Below, piece after piece: positions 10,101 through 17,174 of a DNA stretch of 22,195 nucleotides. The position numbers and the translations under genes were made by a program. Source of the DNA: Marine Group II euryarchaeote MED-G33 (GTDB taxonomy: Archaea > Thermoplasmatota > Poseidoniia > Poseidoniales > Thalassarchaeaceae). The notes under the pieces were generated by a model. It was not told the DNA's origin, did not search any database, and saw nothing but the letters and a program-made list of their open reading frames with translations. The DNA lies in the NCBI GenBank assembly GCA_949538655.1, contig CATISE010000072.1:1-22195 (forward strand), read 5' to 3'. Numbering within the stretch: the stretch's first letter is position 1; every line of letters begins with the position of its first letter.

Positions 10101-10287
10101 CACAATTGCACTCGCCAGAGAGGAAGACAGGTTGATCGAATTCAAATTCGGTATCACCTGTCAATGACAATTCGAGAGGGATACTTTCTGTCATTGTCGT
10201 CCCCGGAGAATCTCCTTCCTGCATACCCAAACAACCGGAGGATAGCATCAAAATCGTAAGAATCAGTGCGTGCCAAGTTCGCCGCAT
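7159..10287 (-). CDS. Lipoprotein with TSP3 repeats and a PNGase F-like C-terminal domain
   Basis: The 1042-residue protein opens with a signal peptide ending in a lipobox (LSSGC, C19), so it is probably lipid-anchored outside the cell. Residues 30-225 look Ig-like. Residues 225-480 are acidic TSP3 repeats with paired cysteines and a run of seven Asp. Residues 490-690 look like a thioredoxin/redoxin-type fold (GDFTLQTKSGNWV, YLFIFNQD) without a CxxC. From about 705 the sequence resembles peptide-N-glycosidase F: GCHEWDYSQYMQIC (740-753), HGFGKDNANCAEFCNHEHR (870-888) and GRAGWCAGQDV (934-944). In PNGase F the matching CxEWD aspartate and CAEWC glutamate are catalytic; both are kept here as D745 and E881. 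The third acidic residue (E118 in PNGase F) has no obvious equivalent near GRWLTDISPRL. Removal of N-glycans from proteins is therefore possible but unproven. It is the last gene of a three-gene unit. Confidence 0.85.
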   Translation of the reverse strand: MRRTWHALILTILMLSSGCLGMQEGDSPGTTMTESIPLELSLTGDTEFEFDQPVFLSGECNCGDLDAKIVASVANGVVQGTVEVGMDTFTVDFGILPSGTYNVRITMTNEISTQKTEVLFASVTISNPPEDPVSISAFPPVIYVEPDESVIARAKIVHSALNTCSGVWVDELERIQTVSISGEYASIPLGFVESSFNGTFRISCGSSEVTTDNVSIYVYVFAEENPDLDGDGIPDEADSCVESSVAFVSAPSNDIDGDGCHDISEDTDDDDDGRPDTSDRCARGLIGWDSTNTDFDHDSDGCQDVSEDDDDDDDVITDPYDNCPLGTPGWQSTGASDYDRDGCRDSDDDLDDDNDGTLDEVDSCPRGVIGWTQSDSTDYDMDGCRDSDEDGDDDADGVIDFDDQCIRTQLGAVVNEFGCASYEWDGDNDGVMDDTDQCSGTPTGLDVNEVGCADLDGDGIFANVDQCPDSESRWTSNSEGCTVLQVPISWNTGPSSTERFGIAGDFTLQTKSGNWVMSRDWDGESTYLFIFNQDSSSYMSPIWKQDIARFLNTLPDNAHVFFGSFDSDYRNDIDAMNNRVNSYRNGLNDADKAWVDSHVHYIDQQGGAIGGGLGGVIGDWSAFYYGMDRFQQWREIGSLYNWAGTHGVQYRLDYIAKMPLQFNSEFPTEMRRHDPSITVVDIMVAQRHSGGWGGGHSSLANGSFPNASIMEGFNTMELYMHHGCSEHRDRYQKDDGSYGGCHEWDYSQYMQICDEVGNASTCSTEFGYWITTYGREGRWLTDISPRLFELTDGGDHMFRYRGANGGWLNVSVYLSNWEDDGLRPTDAELAFNGGSFRGEYNNESQYKRVHDLQIPAGTEKIEIYAVITGHGFGKDNANCAEFCNHEHRYSMNGFVTQEDHPMAGNGSVGSDNEGCAKEMHNGAQANQLGSWPYGRAGWCAGQDVKPWTFDITDWIDLTSGQNSLRYQGLYNGQNYVPQNEQSGANQNIHANIWVVYYTNVSENISAQVDHSPGVATPTNDTGQIQTTVEIIRQEECSTEGDE
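9345..9366 (-). repeat. (ATC)n triplet tract encoding poly-Asp
   Basis: Seven tandem cat/atc triplets lie inside the TSP3 region of the lipoprotein and encode the run of seven aspartates near residue 311. A shorter tract lies at about 9472-9488. Slippage would change the protein in whole residues and keep the frame. Confidence 0.75.
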
Positions 10288-10312
10288 ACTTCTGCGAAGG
10301 TAAATCGGGACA

Positions 10313-11437
10313 TCAACTGTCCGCCATCTCGCTACGCCCTGATTGAGTGGGCATCACTTGCACATTGCAGGGACTGCCATCATGTTTCATGATGAGTGGG
10401 TGGACGAAAAGCAAGGGCCCATTTTCCTCTCGCTCAATCCGAACAATCACTTCCCAATGAACCGCGAAAAGTGGATGATACTCACTCCCAGGCCAACTAC
10501 CGCTAGGCAGTTCCAGAGAGATGGATTCACCATCCATCGAAACAGCAGATGAACGCCCGGTGCATCGGACTGGTAGGGGAGAAAGGAAGAGTCGCTCTGC
10601 ATCAGGACCTTCGAGCGGAGTTGATTCTCCAAAACCAGTGCCCAATTCTGAATTCGCATGCTGACGGATTGATAACGGCGTTGAAGTTCCAGGTGGATTT
10701 TGAAGTCCATCTTTACGACCCAATGCATGTAGGAGCATTGGGCGTCTTGGGTTCAGTAACCCTACCTCTACGCGGGCTTGAGCAGAAATCCAATCATCAC
10801 GAACTTCTGGAAAATCGATTTTGACTGAGATTTCTTCTGCGGTACAATCGTCATTTCCAATCTCAAATACAGGATCGACTGGTAAATCTGTTCGGAATTT
10901 ACGGGTTCGCCTGAAATCCCAAACACTTGCGAACAGACGCATCATAATCGGAATGAAGAAAATCGGTAAGAAAATCAGTAGGAGAACGGGATAATCGAGT
11001 AATCCGAGACGTACACTACCTGCAAATGAGCCATCGACCCACCCCGAATTGACAAGTGCTGGTTCAAATGCATGGATTGCCAATGACGCAATAATCCCAA
11101 TCACGGCAAAGGGGATTAATCGTCGCGAACGCTTGTGCATTTTACTCGGCAGTATGAACCAACCTTTACGCTCCCGTTCAACACGTCTTGGAATCCGATT
11201 TGAGAGTGTGACCCATTCACGAAATTCGGACAAACCGGATGACAATTTTATGATATTTCGATGAATATGAAAATCTGTTTCGTCACCGATTCGAACTGAA
11301 CACGGAACACTAGAGTTTTCTTTCAAGCTGAAATATTCGCGGGCAATGGGGAGCTCGGAAGCAATGACCGTGTTGGGGTCAAACGGTGGAAATCTGATGC
11401 TTATCTCTACTGCATGACCGGAATCCGCATCGTTCAT
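10313..11437 (-). CDS. Hypothetical membrane protein with two central helices
   Basis: I do not recognise this 374-residue protein. It has an N-terminal soluble segment of about 105 residues, then two hydrophobic helices near residues 107-124 (LIPFAVIGIIASLAIHAF) and 149-168 (YPVLLLIFLPIFFIPIMMRL). The first is preceded by a basic stretch (KMHKRSRR) and the second followed by one (RRTRKFR), placing both termini on the cytoplasmic side. The C-terminal 200 residues are mainly beta-like and contain no catalytic motif. The N-terminal and C-terminal halves both have short stretches of polar beta strand, so it may be a scaffold or receptor-like protein. It begins nine bases after the GGR gene and ends 25 bases before the lipoprotein start, so all three are probably cotranscribed. 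Reality of the gene is well supported; function is unknown. Confidence 0.75.
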   Translation of the reverse strand: MNDADSGHAVEISIRFPPFDPNTVIASELPIAREYFSLKENSSVPCSVRIGDETDFHIHRNIIKLSSGLSEFREWVTLSNRIPRRVERERKGWFILPSKMHKRSRRLIPFAVIGIIASLAIHAFEPALVNSGWVDGSFAGSVRLGLLDYPVLLLIFLPIFFIPIMMRLFASVWDFRRTRKFRTDLPVDPVFEIGNDDCTAEEISVKIDFPEVRDDWISAQARVEVGLLNPRRPMLLHALGRKDGLQNPPGTSTPLSIRQHANSELGTGFGESTPLEGPDAERLFLSPLPVRCTGRSSAVSMDGESISLELPSGSWPGSEYHPLFAVHWEVIVRIEREENGPLLFVHPLIMKHDGSPCNVQVMPTQSGRSEMADS

Positions 11438-11446
11438 AGGAGCACC

Positions 11447-12655
11447 TCAGCCTGTTAGCAAGGCCCAAGTGGCACGAACAGCCATGCGCCTGAATTCAGG
11501 GATATCCTTTAGCAAACGTATTCCCAATGGTACGGGTTTTTCGATGTCGCCAACTTCATTGATGAGTGTGACAACATCTTCCCTGGCAAATATTTTGAAA
11601 GTGGTTTCCAGTTCATCATCATCACACGATGAAACAAATAAATCTCGCAAAATACGTGCACGTTCATGCTCTTTTCTGACCTTCTCCATCGGCTTGCAAA
11701 TTCGTTTCAGATTGGAAGAGGTTAACTTGTCAGAAATGACGGCTTTGACCAATTCCGGGGCCAAGTAGTGGATTTGATCGAATCCTGGGCCGATACCGCC
11801 ACCAGTGGTCGGTTTACAGAGGCCCGCAGCATCACCAAACAGCAACACACGCTCTTTGAAAATTCGCTTTACCATACCACTGGCCAAAGGTCCACAGAAT
11901 CGAGCGGTTTCGCTCACATTGGCGAACTTTTCTTTCCACAAAGGATGTTGCAATAGTGTATCGTAAAGCATCTCACAAGAACGACCATTCAGACGATCGG
12001 GGTGAGCCCAAACTCCAATTCGATGTGTATCACCATTGGGAATCGCCCAAGCAAACAAGCCGGGGGCAATGTCCTCCCCTGAGAACATTTCCAAACGCCC
12101 AGGAACTCCCTCATAGCCAGATACTTCAGCTTGGAAGCCAATCATGAATTCCTTTGGCCTTCCAAATCGGAAATGACGACGCGTCCATGAATGAACGCCG
12201 TCTGCTCCACAGAGAAGTTTGGCTCGAATTATGCATTCTTGACCTTCACGAATGATTGTAATTGCAACACCATTCTCTTCGACCACTGCATCGGTAGGTT
12301 TGGAATCAAGCCAAAGTGTAGCACCTGATTCAATCGCTTGCCGGACACAACCTTCGTCGAATAATTTACGACAAACAACATGGGTGCGCAAAATTGACGG
12401 TTCGCCAATTTCTACAGGACGGCCTTGAGGGCTGTGGATTCTCGCACCCCAAACATCCGACAATATGGTGTGATGCAAGTTGACCCTGTTCATTGCCGAG
12501 GGAGTAACAAGGCCGGCACATTGGAAGGGTTTGCCGATTTCACGGTGTTCCTCCAACATCAAAACATGTAGGCCTTGCTCAGACAAAATATGGCCAAGGT
12601 GCCCGCCAACTGGGCCGGCCCCAACGATGACAACATCGTAATCGTGACCGGTCAT
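11447..12655 (-). CDS. Geranylgeranyl reductase family FAD flavoprotein
   Basis: The 402-residue protein is an FAD-dependent oxidoreductase of the geranylgeranyl reductase (GGR) family. The N-terminal dinucleotide-binding motif is VIVGAGPVGGHLG (G12, G14, G17), followed by an acidic strand end (MLEEH). GADGVHSWTRR (150-160) and GDAAGLCKPTTGGGIGPGF (274-292) are the second and third FAD signatures of the family, and FQCAGLVTP (44-52) matches the conserved cysteine region near the substrate. In archaea such enzymes saturate the isoprenoid chains of membrane lipids, and relatives reduce the side chain of menaquinone. The latter would fit the MqnC-like gene in this window (inference). It is the first gene of the minus-strand unit and is preceded by a TATA-like box and paired palindromes. 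Related halogenase or hydroxylase functions cannot be excluded. Confidence 0.9.
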   Translation of the reverse strand: MTGHDYDVVIVGAGPVGGHLGHILSEQGLHVLMLEEHREIGKPFQCAGLVTPSAMNRVNLHHTILSDVWGARIHSPQGRPVEIGEPSILRTHVVCRKLFDEGCVRQAIESGATLWLDSKPTDAVVEENGVAITIIREGQECIIRAKLLCGADGVHSWTRRHFRFGRPKEFMIGFQAEVSGYEGVPGRLEMFSGEDIAPGLFAWAIPNGDTHRIGVWAHPDRLNGRSCEMLYDTLLQHPLWKEKFANVSETARFCGPLASGMVKRIFKERVLLFGDAAGLCKPTTGGGIGPGFDQIHYLAPELVKAVISDKLTSSNLKRICKPMEKVRKEHERARILRDLFVSSCDDDELETTFKIFAREDVVTLINEVGDIEKPVPLGIRLLKDIPEFRRMAVRATWALLTG

Positions 12656-12679
12656 GTTACCAAGCCACAGTAGTGACCT

Positions 12680-12707
12680 ATCATGATTCGCCCTTCAGAA
12701 TCATGAT
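12680..12707. promoter_or_regulatory. Paired palindromes upstream of the GGR operon (possible operator)
   Basis: ATCATGATTC (12680-12689) and GAATCATGAT (12698-12707) form a perfect 10-bp inverted repeat around an 8-base loop. Each arm contains the self-complementary octamer ATCATGAT, so two identical palindromes lie 20 bases apart, about two helical turns. A third CATGAT (12720-12725) overlaps the TATA-like box. It lies 25-52 bases before the GGR start, which suits a repressor site or a leader hairpin. Confidence 0.5.
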
Positions 12708-12722
12708 TTTTCTGATTTGCAT

Positions 12723-12729
12723 GATATAC
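12723..12729 (-). promoter_or_regulatory. TATA-like box for the GGR operon
   Basis: Read on the minus strand, GTATATCA lies about 70 bases before the GGR start codon. An archaeal start site some 25 bases downstream would fall near 12700, inside the paired palindromes. Assigned by sequence and spacing only. Confidence 0.4.
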
Positions 12730-12750
12730 TGGCCTGACGGGTTAGGTCTT

Positions 12751-15117
12751 TCAGTTGTCCGCATCATCTGACTTCTTGGTCTTCTTCGGAGTACTTTTCT
12801 TCGATGTACCCTTTTTCTTAGCACCTTTCTTCTTCCCACCGGTGCGCTTCTTGAGAATGGTGATCAACTTACTCGCAGTACCACCGGCGCCACCTTGGAG
12901 TTCTGTGTATGACTTTGCTTCGACCAACGCACAAGCATCGGCTTCCGATAATTCAGCTCTTGTTACAAGAGTTTGAATCCACTTGATCTGCTTTTCTGAG
13001 GCTTCCCTAGGAATACCTTTGGTCAATTCCAGAAGTTGTTCGATCAGTTTGCTTGCCGTCCCTTTACGACCACCGGTCAGTTCACCAAAGTTGACTGCTC
13101 CAACCAATGCACTGGCATCGGCTTCAGACAATTCTGCGCCTTGAGCCAAAGAGGCAATCCAGTTGGTCTGCTTTTCCGAGGCAGGTTGGGTTTCAGCGGG
13201 ATGTGCCTTGGTCATCACATCGAGAATCTCACGGATTTCCGTACCAGTCATTTCTTCGGGTGCTTTGCCACCAGAGTAAGTTTTGATTTGTTCTTCCGAC
13301 AAATTGTTGGTAATCCGAACATAGTAAGCAAGTTGTTTGGGTGTAGGGGACTGCTTCTTTTTCTCCAGTGCAGACAAATGTAGGGCTTGAAAGTGCTCTG
13401 AGAATTTGTGCCATTCTGATGGCGCAGAAGAATTACCGAGTTCGATTGCATCCAAATTGGTTTCCATTTCAGCGGTGAAATTTGTACCAAACAGATGGCC
13501 TTCGACCCCATGGCTACTGCGGTCATAGAATGGTGCCACCTCGAGCCAAAGTGTTCTACCCTCGGTTGAAGGTTGAAGTGAGCCTTTTTCCTCAACCACA
13601 TATTTGCGACTCAACAACTTGGCGATTGTCGCGGCATAAGTGGAGGGGCGACCAATACCTTCCTTTTTCATTTGTTGAACAAGAGAATGTTGTTTGTAAC
13701 GCGGAGGTGGCGTGGTTTCATCCTCTCGAAGACAGGGGTTTTCACTCTCTTCATCTGCATCATCTAATGCCAACGATGAGCCCACATTTGTATCAAAAGA
13801 GGGAGGAGAAATAGACGGTTCTTTTCTGATTCCTTCGAATGCAGCCTCCCAACCCCGATGGACACGCCATGACGCTGTACTGGAAAATGGACGATTGAAA
13901 CCCTCTGCATTGGCAGTCATCGAAATTCTCTCATACCGACTCTGATTCATCTGGCTACCGGCAAAACGTGCCCAAATGAGTCGGTAAAGTCGTGCTTGCT
14001 CCGCTGACAACCCGTCTGGAGAATTGTCCTTTGGACGTGTAGGGCGTATCGCTTCGTGAGCATCTTGAACATTGGTTGCATCTGTTTTTGCATCCGGCCC
14101 CAAAACACCCTCACCGAGGTGGTCATCACCCCAAGTTTCACGAATGTGAGATTTGACATCTTCGCGAGCTGTTGTGTTGGTTCGTGTTGAATCGGTACGC
14201 ATGTAAGTAATGTGACCTGCATTGTATAACTCGCCTGCAATTTTCATGGTTCGGCGAGGATTCCAACTCATTTCTGAACCCGCTTTCATCAGCAGTGTAT
14301 CCGTGGTAAATGGCGGGTCAGGGTTTCGCTGATACTGCCCTGGGGTTGAGGATGCAATGGTCAGACCCTTGGCAGCAGCAGCATATGCACTGTTGGCCAA
14401 TTCAGAGTCATTTGTTCGTTCTGCGTTGAATTTCCCTTTATCGTCAACCCACGCATCCGAATCATCCTTGTCGTGGAATTTCGCATTCCAGCGTAGGCCG
14501 CCTGCTTCTGCATAAACTGCAAAGTATGGTTGCGGGACGAACGCCTCACGCTCTACCTCTTTGTCGACGATGAATCCGAGGGTTGGAGTCTGGACTCGGC
14601 CCATCGCAGGCAGTGACCATGAACGACTGAATTTAGAAGAACGGAAACCGACAAGACGATCCATGAATCGACGAACCATCGCTGCTTGAACCAAACCTTG
14701 GTCCACTTCGCCACGCGCATCGATTGATGCTTGCACTGCAGTTTTTGTAATTTCATTGAATGTGATTCTCCAGATATTTTCATACCCGTTTTCTGCAAAT
14801 ATTTGGACCAATTGCCAAGCGATGAATTCTCCTTCTCGGTCAGGGTCAGTTGCGATGTAGATGTTCTCAACCTTCGAATCCTTGGCTTTCGTCAATATTT
14901 TCCCAATTGTACGTTCTGAATTCTCAGTCCATTCCCATGGTGGGCTGGGCAATTTGTCGGCTGTTGATGCCCACATTGCCTTCTTCCCATGCTTGGTATC
15001 GCGACTGGTTGGAAGATCGCGAACGTGCCCGTTACAGGCAGCGACTATCCACCCCTTCCCAAGGTATTTCTGAATCGTCTTTGACTTGGCACCTGATTCG
15101 ACAATTACTAGATCCAT
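12751..15117 (-). CDS. topA: DNA topoisomerase I (type IA)
   Basis: This 788-residue enzyme relaxes DNA by cutting one strand. The start at 15117 gives MDLVIVESGAKSKTIQKYLG, the standard type IA opening with the catalytic E7. The frame is open to 15195, but those 26 extra residues are unlike the family and would cover a TATA-like box. The Toprim motif TDPDREGE (90-97) carries the metal-binding acids D91 and D93. GHITYMRTDSTR (301-312) holds the active-site tyrosine Y305, and KEGIGRPSTYAATI (485-498) is the conserved helix. From about 590 the usual C-terminal zinc ribbons are absent. Instead there are three related helical repeats (two nearly identical, beginning ASEKQ at 646 and 706) and a lysine-rich tail (760-783), probably for DNA binding. 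The core resembles bacterial TopA more than reverse gyrase. Confidence 0.95.
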   Translation of the reverse strand: MDLVIVESGAKSKTIQKYLGKGWIVAACNGHVRDLPTSRDTKHGKKAMWASTADKLPSPPWEWTENSERTIGKILTKAKDSKVENIYIATDPDREGEFIAWQLVQIFAENGYENIWRITFNEITKTAVQASIDARGEVDQGLVQAAMVRRFMDRLVGFRSSKFSRSWSLPAMGRVQTPTLGFIVDKEVEREAFVPQPYFAVYAEAGGLRWNAKFHDKDDSDAWVDDKGKFNAERTNDSELANSAYAAAAKGLTIASSTPGQYQRNPDPPFTTDTLLMKAGSEMSWNPRRTMKIAGELYNAGHITYMRTDSTRTNTTAREDVKSHIRETWGDDHLGEGVLGPDAKTDATNVQDAHEAIRPTRPKDNSPDGLSAEQARLYRLIWARFAGSQMNQSRYERISMTANAEGFNRPFSSTASWRVHRGWEAAFEGIRKEPSISPPSFDTNVGSSLALDDADEESENPCLREDETTPPPRYKQHSLVQQMKKEGIGRPSTYAATIAKLLSRKYVVEEKGSLQPSTEGRTLWLEVAPFYDRSSHGVEGHLFGTNFTAEMETNLDAIELGNSSAPSEWHKFSEHFQALHLSALEKKKQSPTPKQLAYYVRITNNLSEEQIKTYSGGKAPEEMTGTEIREILDVMTKAHPAETQPASEKQTNWIASLAQGAELSEADASALVGAVNFGELTGGRKGTASKLIEQLLELTKGIPREASEKQIKWIQTLVTRAELSEADACALVEAKSYTELQGGAGGTASKLITILKKRTGGKKKGAKKKGTSKKSTPKKTKKSDDADN

Positions 15118-15155
15118 ATATTCCCCATCCGGTCGAGGCCCGATACTGAGCCCTC

Positions 15156-15161
15156 CATAAA
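15156..15161 (-). promoter_or_regulatory. Possible TATA box for topA
   Basis: TTTATG on the minus strand lies about 40 bases ahead of the topA start at 15117, which allows a leader of roughly 15 bases. It supports that start over the longer frame beginning at 15195. Weak motif, no experimental support. Confidence 0.3.
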
Positions 15162-15195
15162 CGCTGCGCAAAATTCCCGCAAGGCCAGGTTCCAT

Positions 15196-15214
15196 GGGGT
15201 TACGTAGTAACCCC
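15196..15214. other. Perfect 8-bp hairpin between the small ORF and topA
   Basis: GGGGTTAC and GTAACCCC pair perfectly around a three-base loop. The element lies directly after the stop codon of the small minus-strand ORF (15215) and upstream of topA. It could end or process the transcript of that ORF. No T-run follows on the minus strand. Confidence 0.5.
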
Positions 15215-15703
15215 TCAGGTCACGCGTGTGCGCGCGCGCGAAGCCGTTTCATCCCAGACACCTTCTGAACCAGGGCCTCCACAACCCACGCAACCGGGGT
15301 AACCTGCCACCATCAAATCCCGAATTTGCTGTACCCATCGCGACCAGATTAAATCTAGATTATCCGCATGATTCGGTACCCAACAAACCGACAATGATGG
15401 TTCTTCACCGCCCAACTGTGAAATGCCTTCGACTTGGATTGAATCATCAGTACCCAAAGCTACCGTTGGCTCACGAATCAATTTGGGAATCCCATCACTA
15501 ATGGCTAAACTCAGTTCTAAGGCTTCATCCATGAGGTGCTGCGGCACGATTAGCGTGGTGTCTTCGGTGCGAAGCAAACGTCTTGCCGCCTCGGCTAAAC
15601 ACGGGCCTATCGCGTCCATTGGACCTGCGAAAGGACGGAACCCTTGAAGGATGTCGGCCGAGCCCGTTGGTTTGAATGGGACTATTGTGGCGATTATTCG
15701 CAC
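15215..15703 (-). CDS. Hypothetical protein, divergent from pyrD
   Basis: I do not recognise this ORF. The frame is open to an ATG at 15805, which would overlap the start of pyrD by 130 bases. I prefer a GTG at 15703, giving 162 residues starting VRIIATIVPFKPTGSADIL and an overlap of 28 bases. The middle of the protein looks credible (DAIGPCLAEAARRLL and a strand-helix pattern, then RWVQQIRDLMVAGYPG), and it fills an otherwise empty 560-base gap. The C-terminus (CVGCGGPGSEG, then RARTR) is encoded partly by a CG-alternating stretch. No signal peptide or membrane helix is visible. It may be a real small cytoplasmic protein or chance coding; the start is uncertain. Confidence 0.45.
   Translation of the reverse strand: MRIIATIVPFKPTGSADILQGFRPFAGPMDAIGPCLAEAARRLLRTEDTTLIVPQHLMDEALELSLAISDGIPKLIREPTVALGTDDSIQVEGISQLGGEEPSLSVCWVPNHADNLDLIWSRWVQQIRDLMVAGYPGCVGCGGPGSEGVWDETASRARTRVT
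15221..15240. repeat. 20-base alternating pyrimidine-purine (CG-rich) stretch
   Basis: The stretch from cacgcg to cgcgcg alternates pyrimidine and purine without a break and is mostly CG steps, which favours Z-DNA. It is far more CG-rich than its surroundings and lies a few bases from the hairpin at 15196-15214, at the 3' end of the small minus-strand ORF. Confidence 0.6.
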
Positions 15704-16788
15704 GGCCAATGATGGCGATTCTACCGTTGAGTTCCGAAACGATGCATTCCCTTGTGATGAAACAAATTCGGATCCGATCGACATACATTCCTGGATATCG
15801 ATCAATGCTGAAACTCATGTATGGATCCCCTTCAGTACCAACCGATTGCTTTGGTATTCATTTTGACAACCCTGTCGGTTTGGCTGCTGGGATGGATAAA
15901 AAGGGCGAGAACGTTCCCAATTGGGAGTCCCTTGGCTTTGGATGGATGGAGATTGGTGGAATCACCCTGCATGGACAAGATGGCAATCCCAAGCCGCGAA
16001 TGTTTCGCAGCACCAAACACAGCGCGCTCATCAATCGCATGGGATTCAACAATCCAGGTTCAGAGCAGATGGTTGAAAATCTCGCTAAACAAAAATCGAA
16101 GAAGTGGGCGTCTATTCCTGTTGGAGTCAACCTAGGCAAAAGCAAAATCACACCAAACGAAGAAGCTGAGCATGATTATGCAGGCACCATGGAACGGTTG
16201 TGGGAATTTGCTGATTTGTTTGTTGTCAACGTTTCTAGCCCCAATACACCCAACCTAAGGGAATTGCAAGCGGGTTCTGAATTAGATCGTATTCTAACCG
16301 CCTGCAATGAGGTAAATTCACGAATGGCACAAGCGGCGGATGGCGGACAAAAGCCCATACTCGTCAAGGTCTCACCAGATTTGTCAGATGAGCAGTTGAA
16401 AACCGTCGCTGATTCTGCAATCGCACAAGGATGTGCAGGCATTGTTGCAACGAATACTACGACATCGCGTCCTACGGGTGACAAAATCATGAGTCAGTCC
16501 GGTGGATTGTCTGGAAAACCATTGCGAAAACGCTCTACTGAAGTGATTCATCTATTGTATGCTCACACCAGCGGTAAATTGCCAATCGTAGGTGTAGGTG
16601 GTATTTCGGATGCCGATAGTGCATGGGAAAAGATTGCAGCAGGAGCAAGTCTCTTGCAATTCTACAGTGCATTGGTATTCGAAGGGCCAGGTGTAAGCAA
16701 GGCCATCAACAAAGGTCTAAATCGCAAATTGAAGACCCACGGTTATCAGAGTCTGTCGCAAGCGGTAGGCCATGCACATCGGAGTTGA
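15676..16788 (+). CDS. pyrD: Dihydroorotate dehydrogenase, class 2 (quinone-linked)
   Basis: The 370-residue FMN enzyme oxidises dihydroorotate to orotate in pyrimidine synthesis. FDNPVGLAAGMDKKGE (63-78), INRMGFNNPG (119-128), GVNLGKSKITP (150-160), NVSSPNTPNLRELQAG (185-200) and GVGGISDADSAWEKIAAGAS (306-325) are close matches to class 2 PyrD. The serine in NVSSPNTP is the catalytic base, the class 2 hallmark; class 1 has cysteine. The N-terminal 40 residues (MGLLWRLFARPMMAILPLSS) match the helical membrane-contact extension that lets class 2 enzymes pass electrons to quinone, which supports the start at 15676. The last 17 bases overlap the CcmE-like gene, suggesting coupled translation. 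It runs divergently from the small ORF upstream. Confidence 0.95.
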   Translation: MGLLWRLFARPMMAILPLSSETMHSLVMKQIRIRSTYIPGYRSMLKLMYGSPSVPTDCFGIHFDNPVGLAAGMDKKGENVPNWESLGFGWMEIGGITLHGQDGNPKPRMFRSTKHSALINRMGFNNPGSEQMVENLAKQKSKKWASIPVGVNLGKSKITPNEEAEHDYAGTMERLWEFADLFVVNVSSPNTPNLRELQAGSELDRILTACNEVNSRMAQAADGGQKPILVKVSPDLSDEQLKTVADSAIAQGCAGIVATNTTTSRPTGDKIMSQSGGLSGKPLRKRSTEVIHLLYAHTSGKLPIVGVGGISDADSAWEKIAAGASLLQFYSALVFEGPGVSKAINKGLNRKLKTHGYQSLSQAVGHAHRS

Positions 16789-17167
16789 GGGATTGGAAAG
16801 AAGGGTGCGGATTTTGGTCACCTTTGGACTGATTGCTGCTTTGATGGGGCTGATGTTGATCAGCGTGGAACCCGAAGTGGACTTGTCTGTTGACCAGTTA
16901 ATGGAATCTCCCGAGGAATATGAAGGTGAGACTCTACGATTACATGGTACGGTCGAAAGTCTAGACAGAGGAAATCAAACCCTCATTCTAGTTGGCGAAA
17001 CCGATTCAATCTCAATCGATTACAGTGGTACTTCATTGCCCACTGGTGCTGATGAAGGAAAATCCATCTCTGTACGTGGTGAATTGATGCTAAATGGAGA
17101 AGAGTGGGTCATGCACGCATACGAAATCAAAACCGGATGCCCCTCCAAATATGAGGCTGAGGCCTGA
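16772..17167 (+). CDS. ccmE: CcmE-like heme chaperone, Cys-x3-Tyr type
   Basis: The 131-residue protein has one N-terminal membrane helix (about 12-31) and a small beta-barrel (OB) domain outside the membrane. DQLMESPEEYEGETLRLHGT (41-60), DYSGTSLP (83-90) and the closing VRGELMLNGEEWVMHAYEIK (101-120) follow the CcmE pattern. CcmE carries heme to apocytochrome c. Classical CcmE binds heme through a histidine in HDxNY; here the position is C123 in CPSKY (C123, Y127), the known CxxxY variant found in archaea and some sulfate reducers. ATG 16772 overlaps pyrD by 17 bases. No other ccm gene is in the window. The tail motif makes the family call fairly strong; the function is inferred from the family. 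Confidence 0.8.
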   Translation: MHIGVEGLERRVRILVTFGLIAALMGLMLISVEPEVDLSVDQLMESPEEYEGETLRLHGTVESLDRGNQTLILVGETDSISIDYSGTSLPTGADEGKSISVRGELMLNGEEWVMHAYEIKTGCPSKYEAEA

Positions 17168-17174
17168 CCGTTGG

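Noticed and set aside
12680..12711. Hairpin plus five Ts as a plus-strand terminator
   Set aside because: No plus-strand gene lies upstream to be terminated; the element is ahead of a minus-strand gene, so an operator or leader is more likely.
15118..15195. Longer topA start at 15195
   Set aside because: The added 26 residues do not match the family, and the standard opening MDLVIVES starts at 15117 with a TATA-like box 40 bases upstream.
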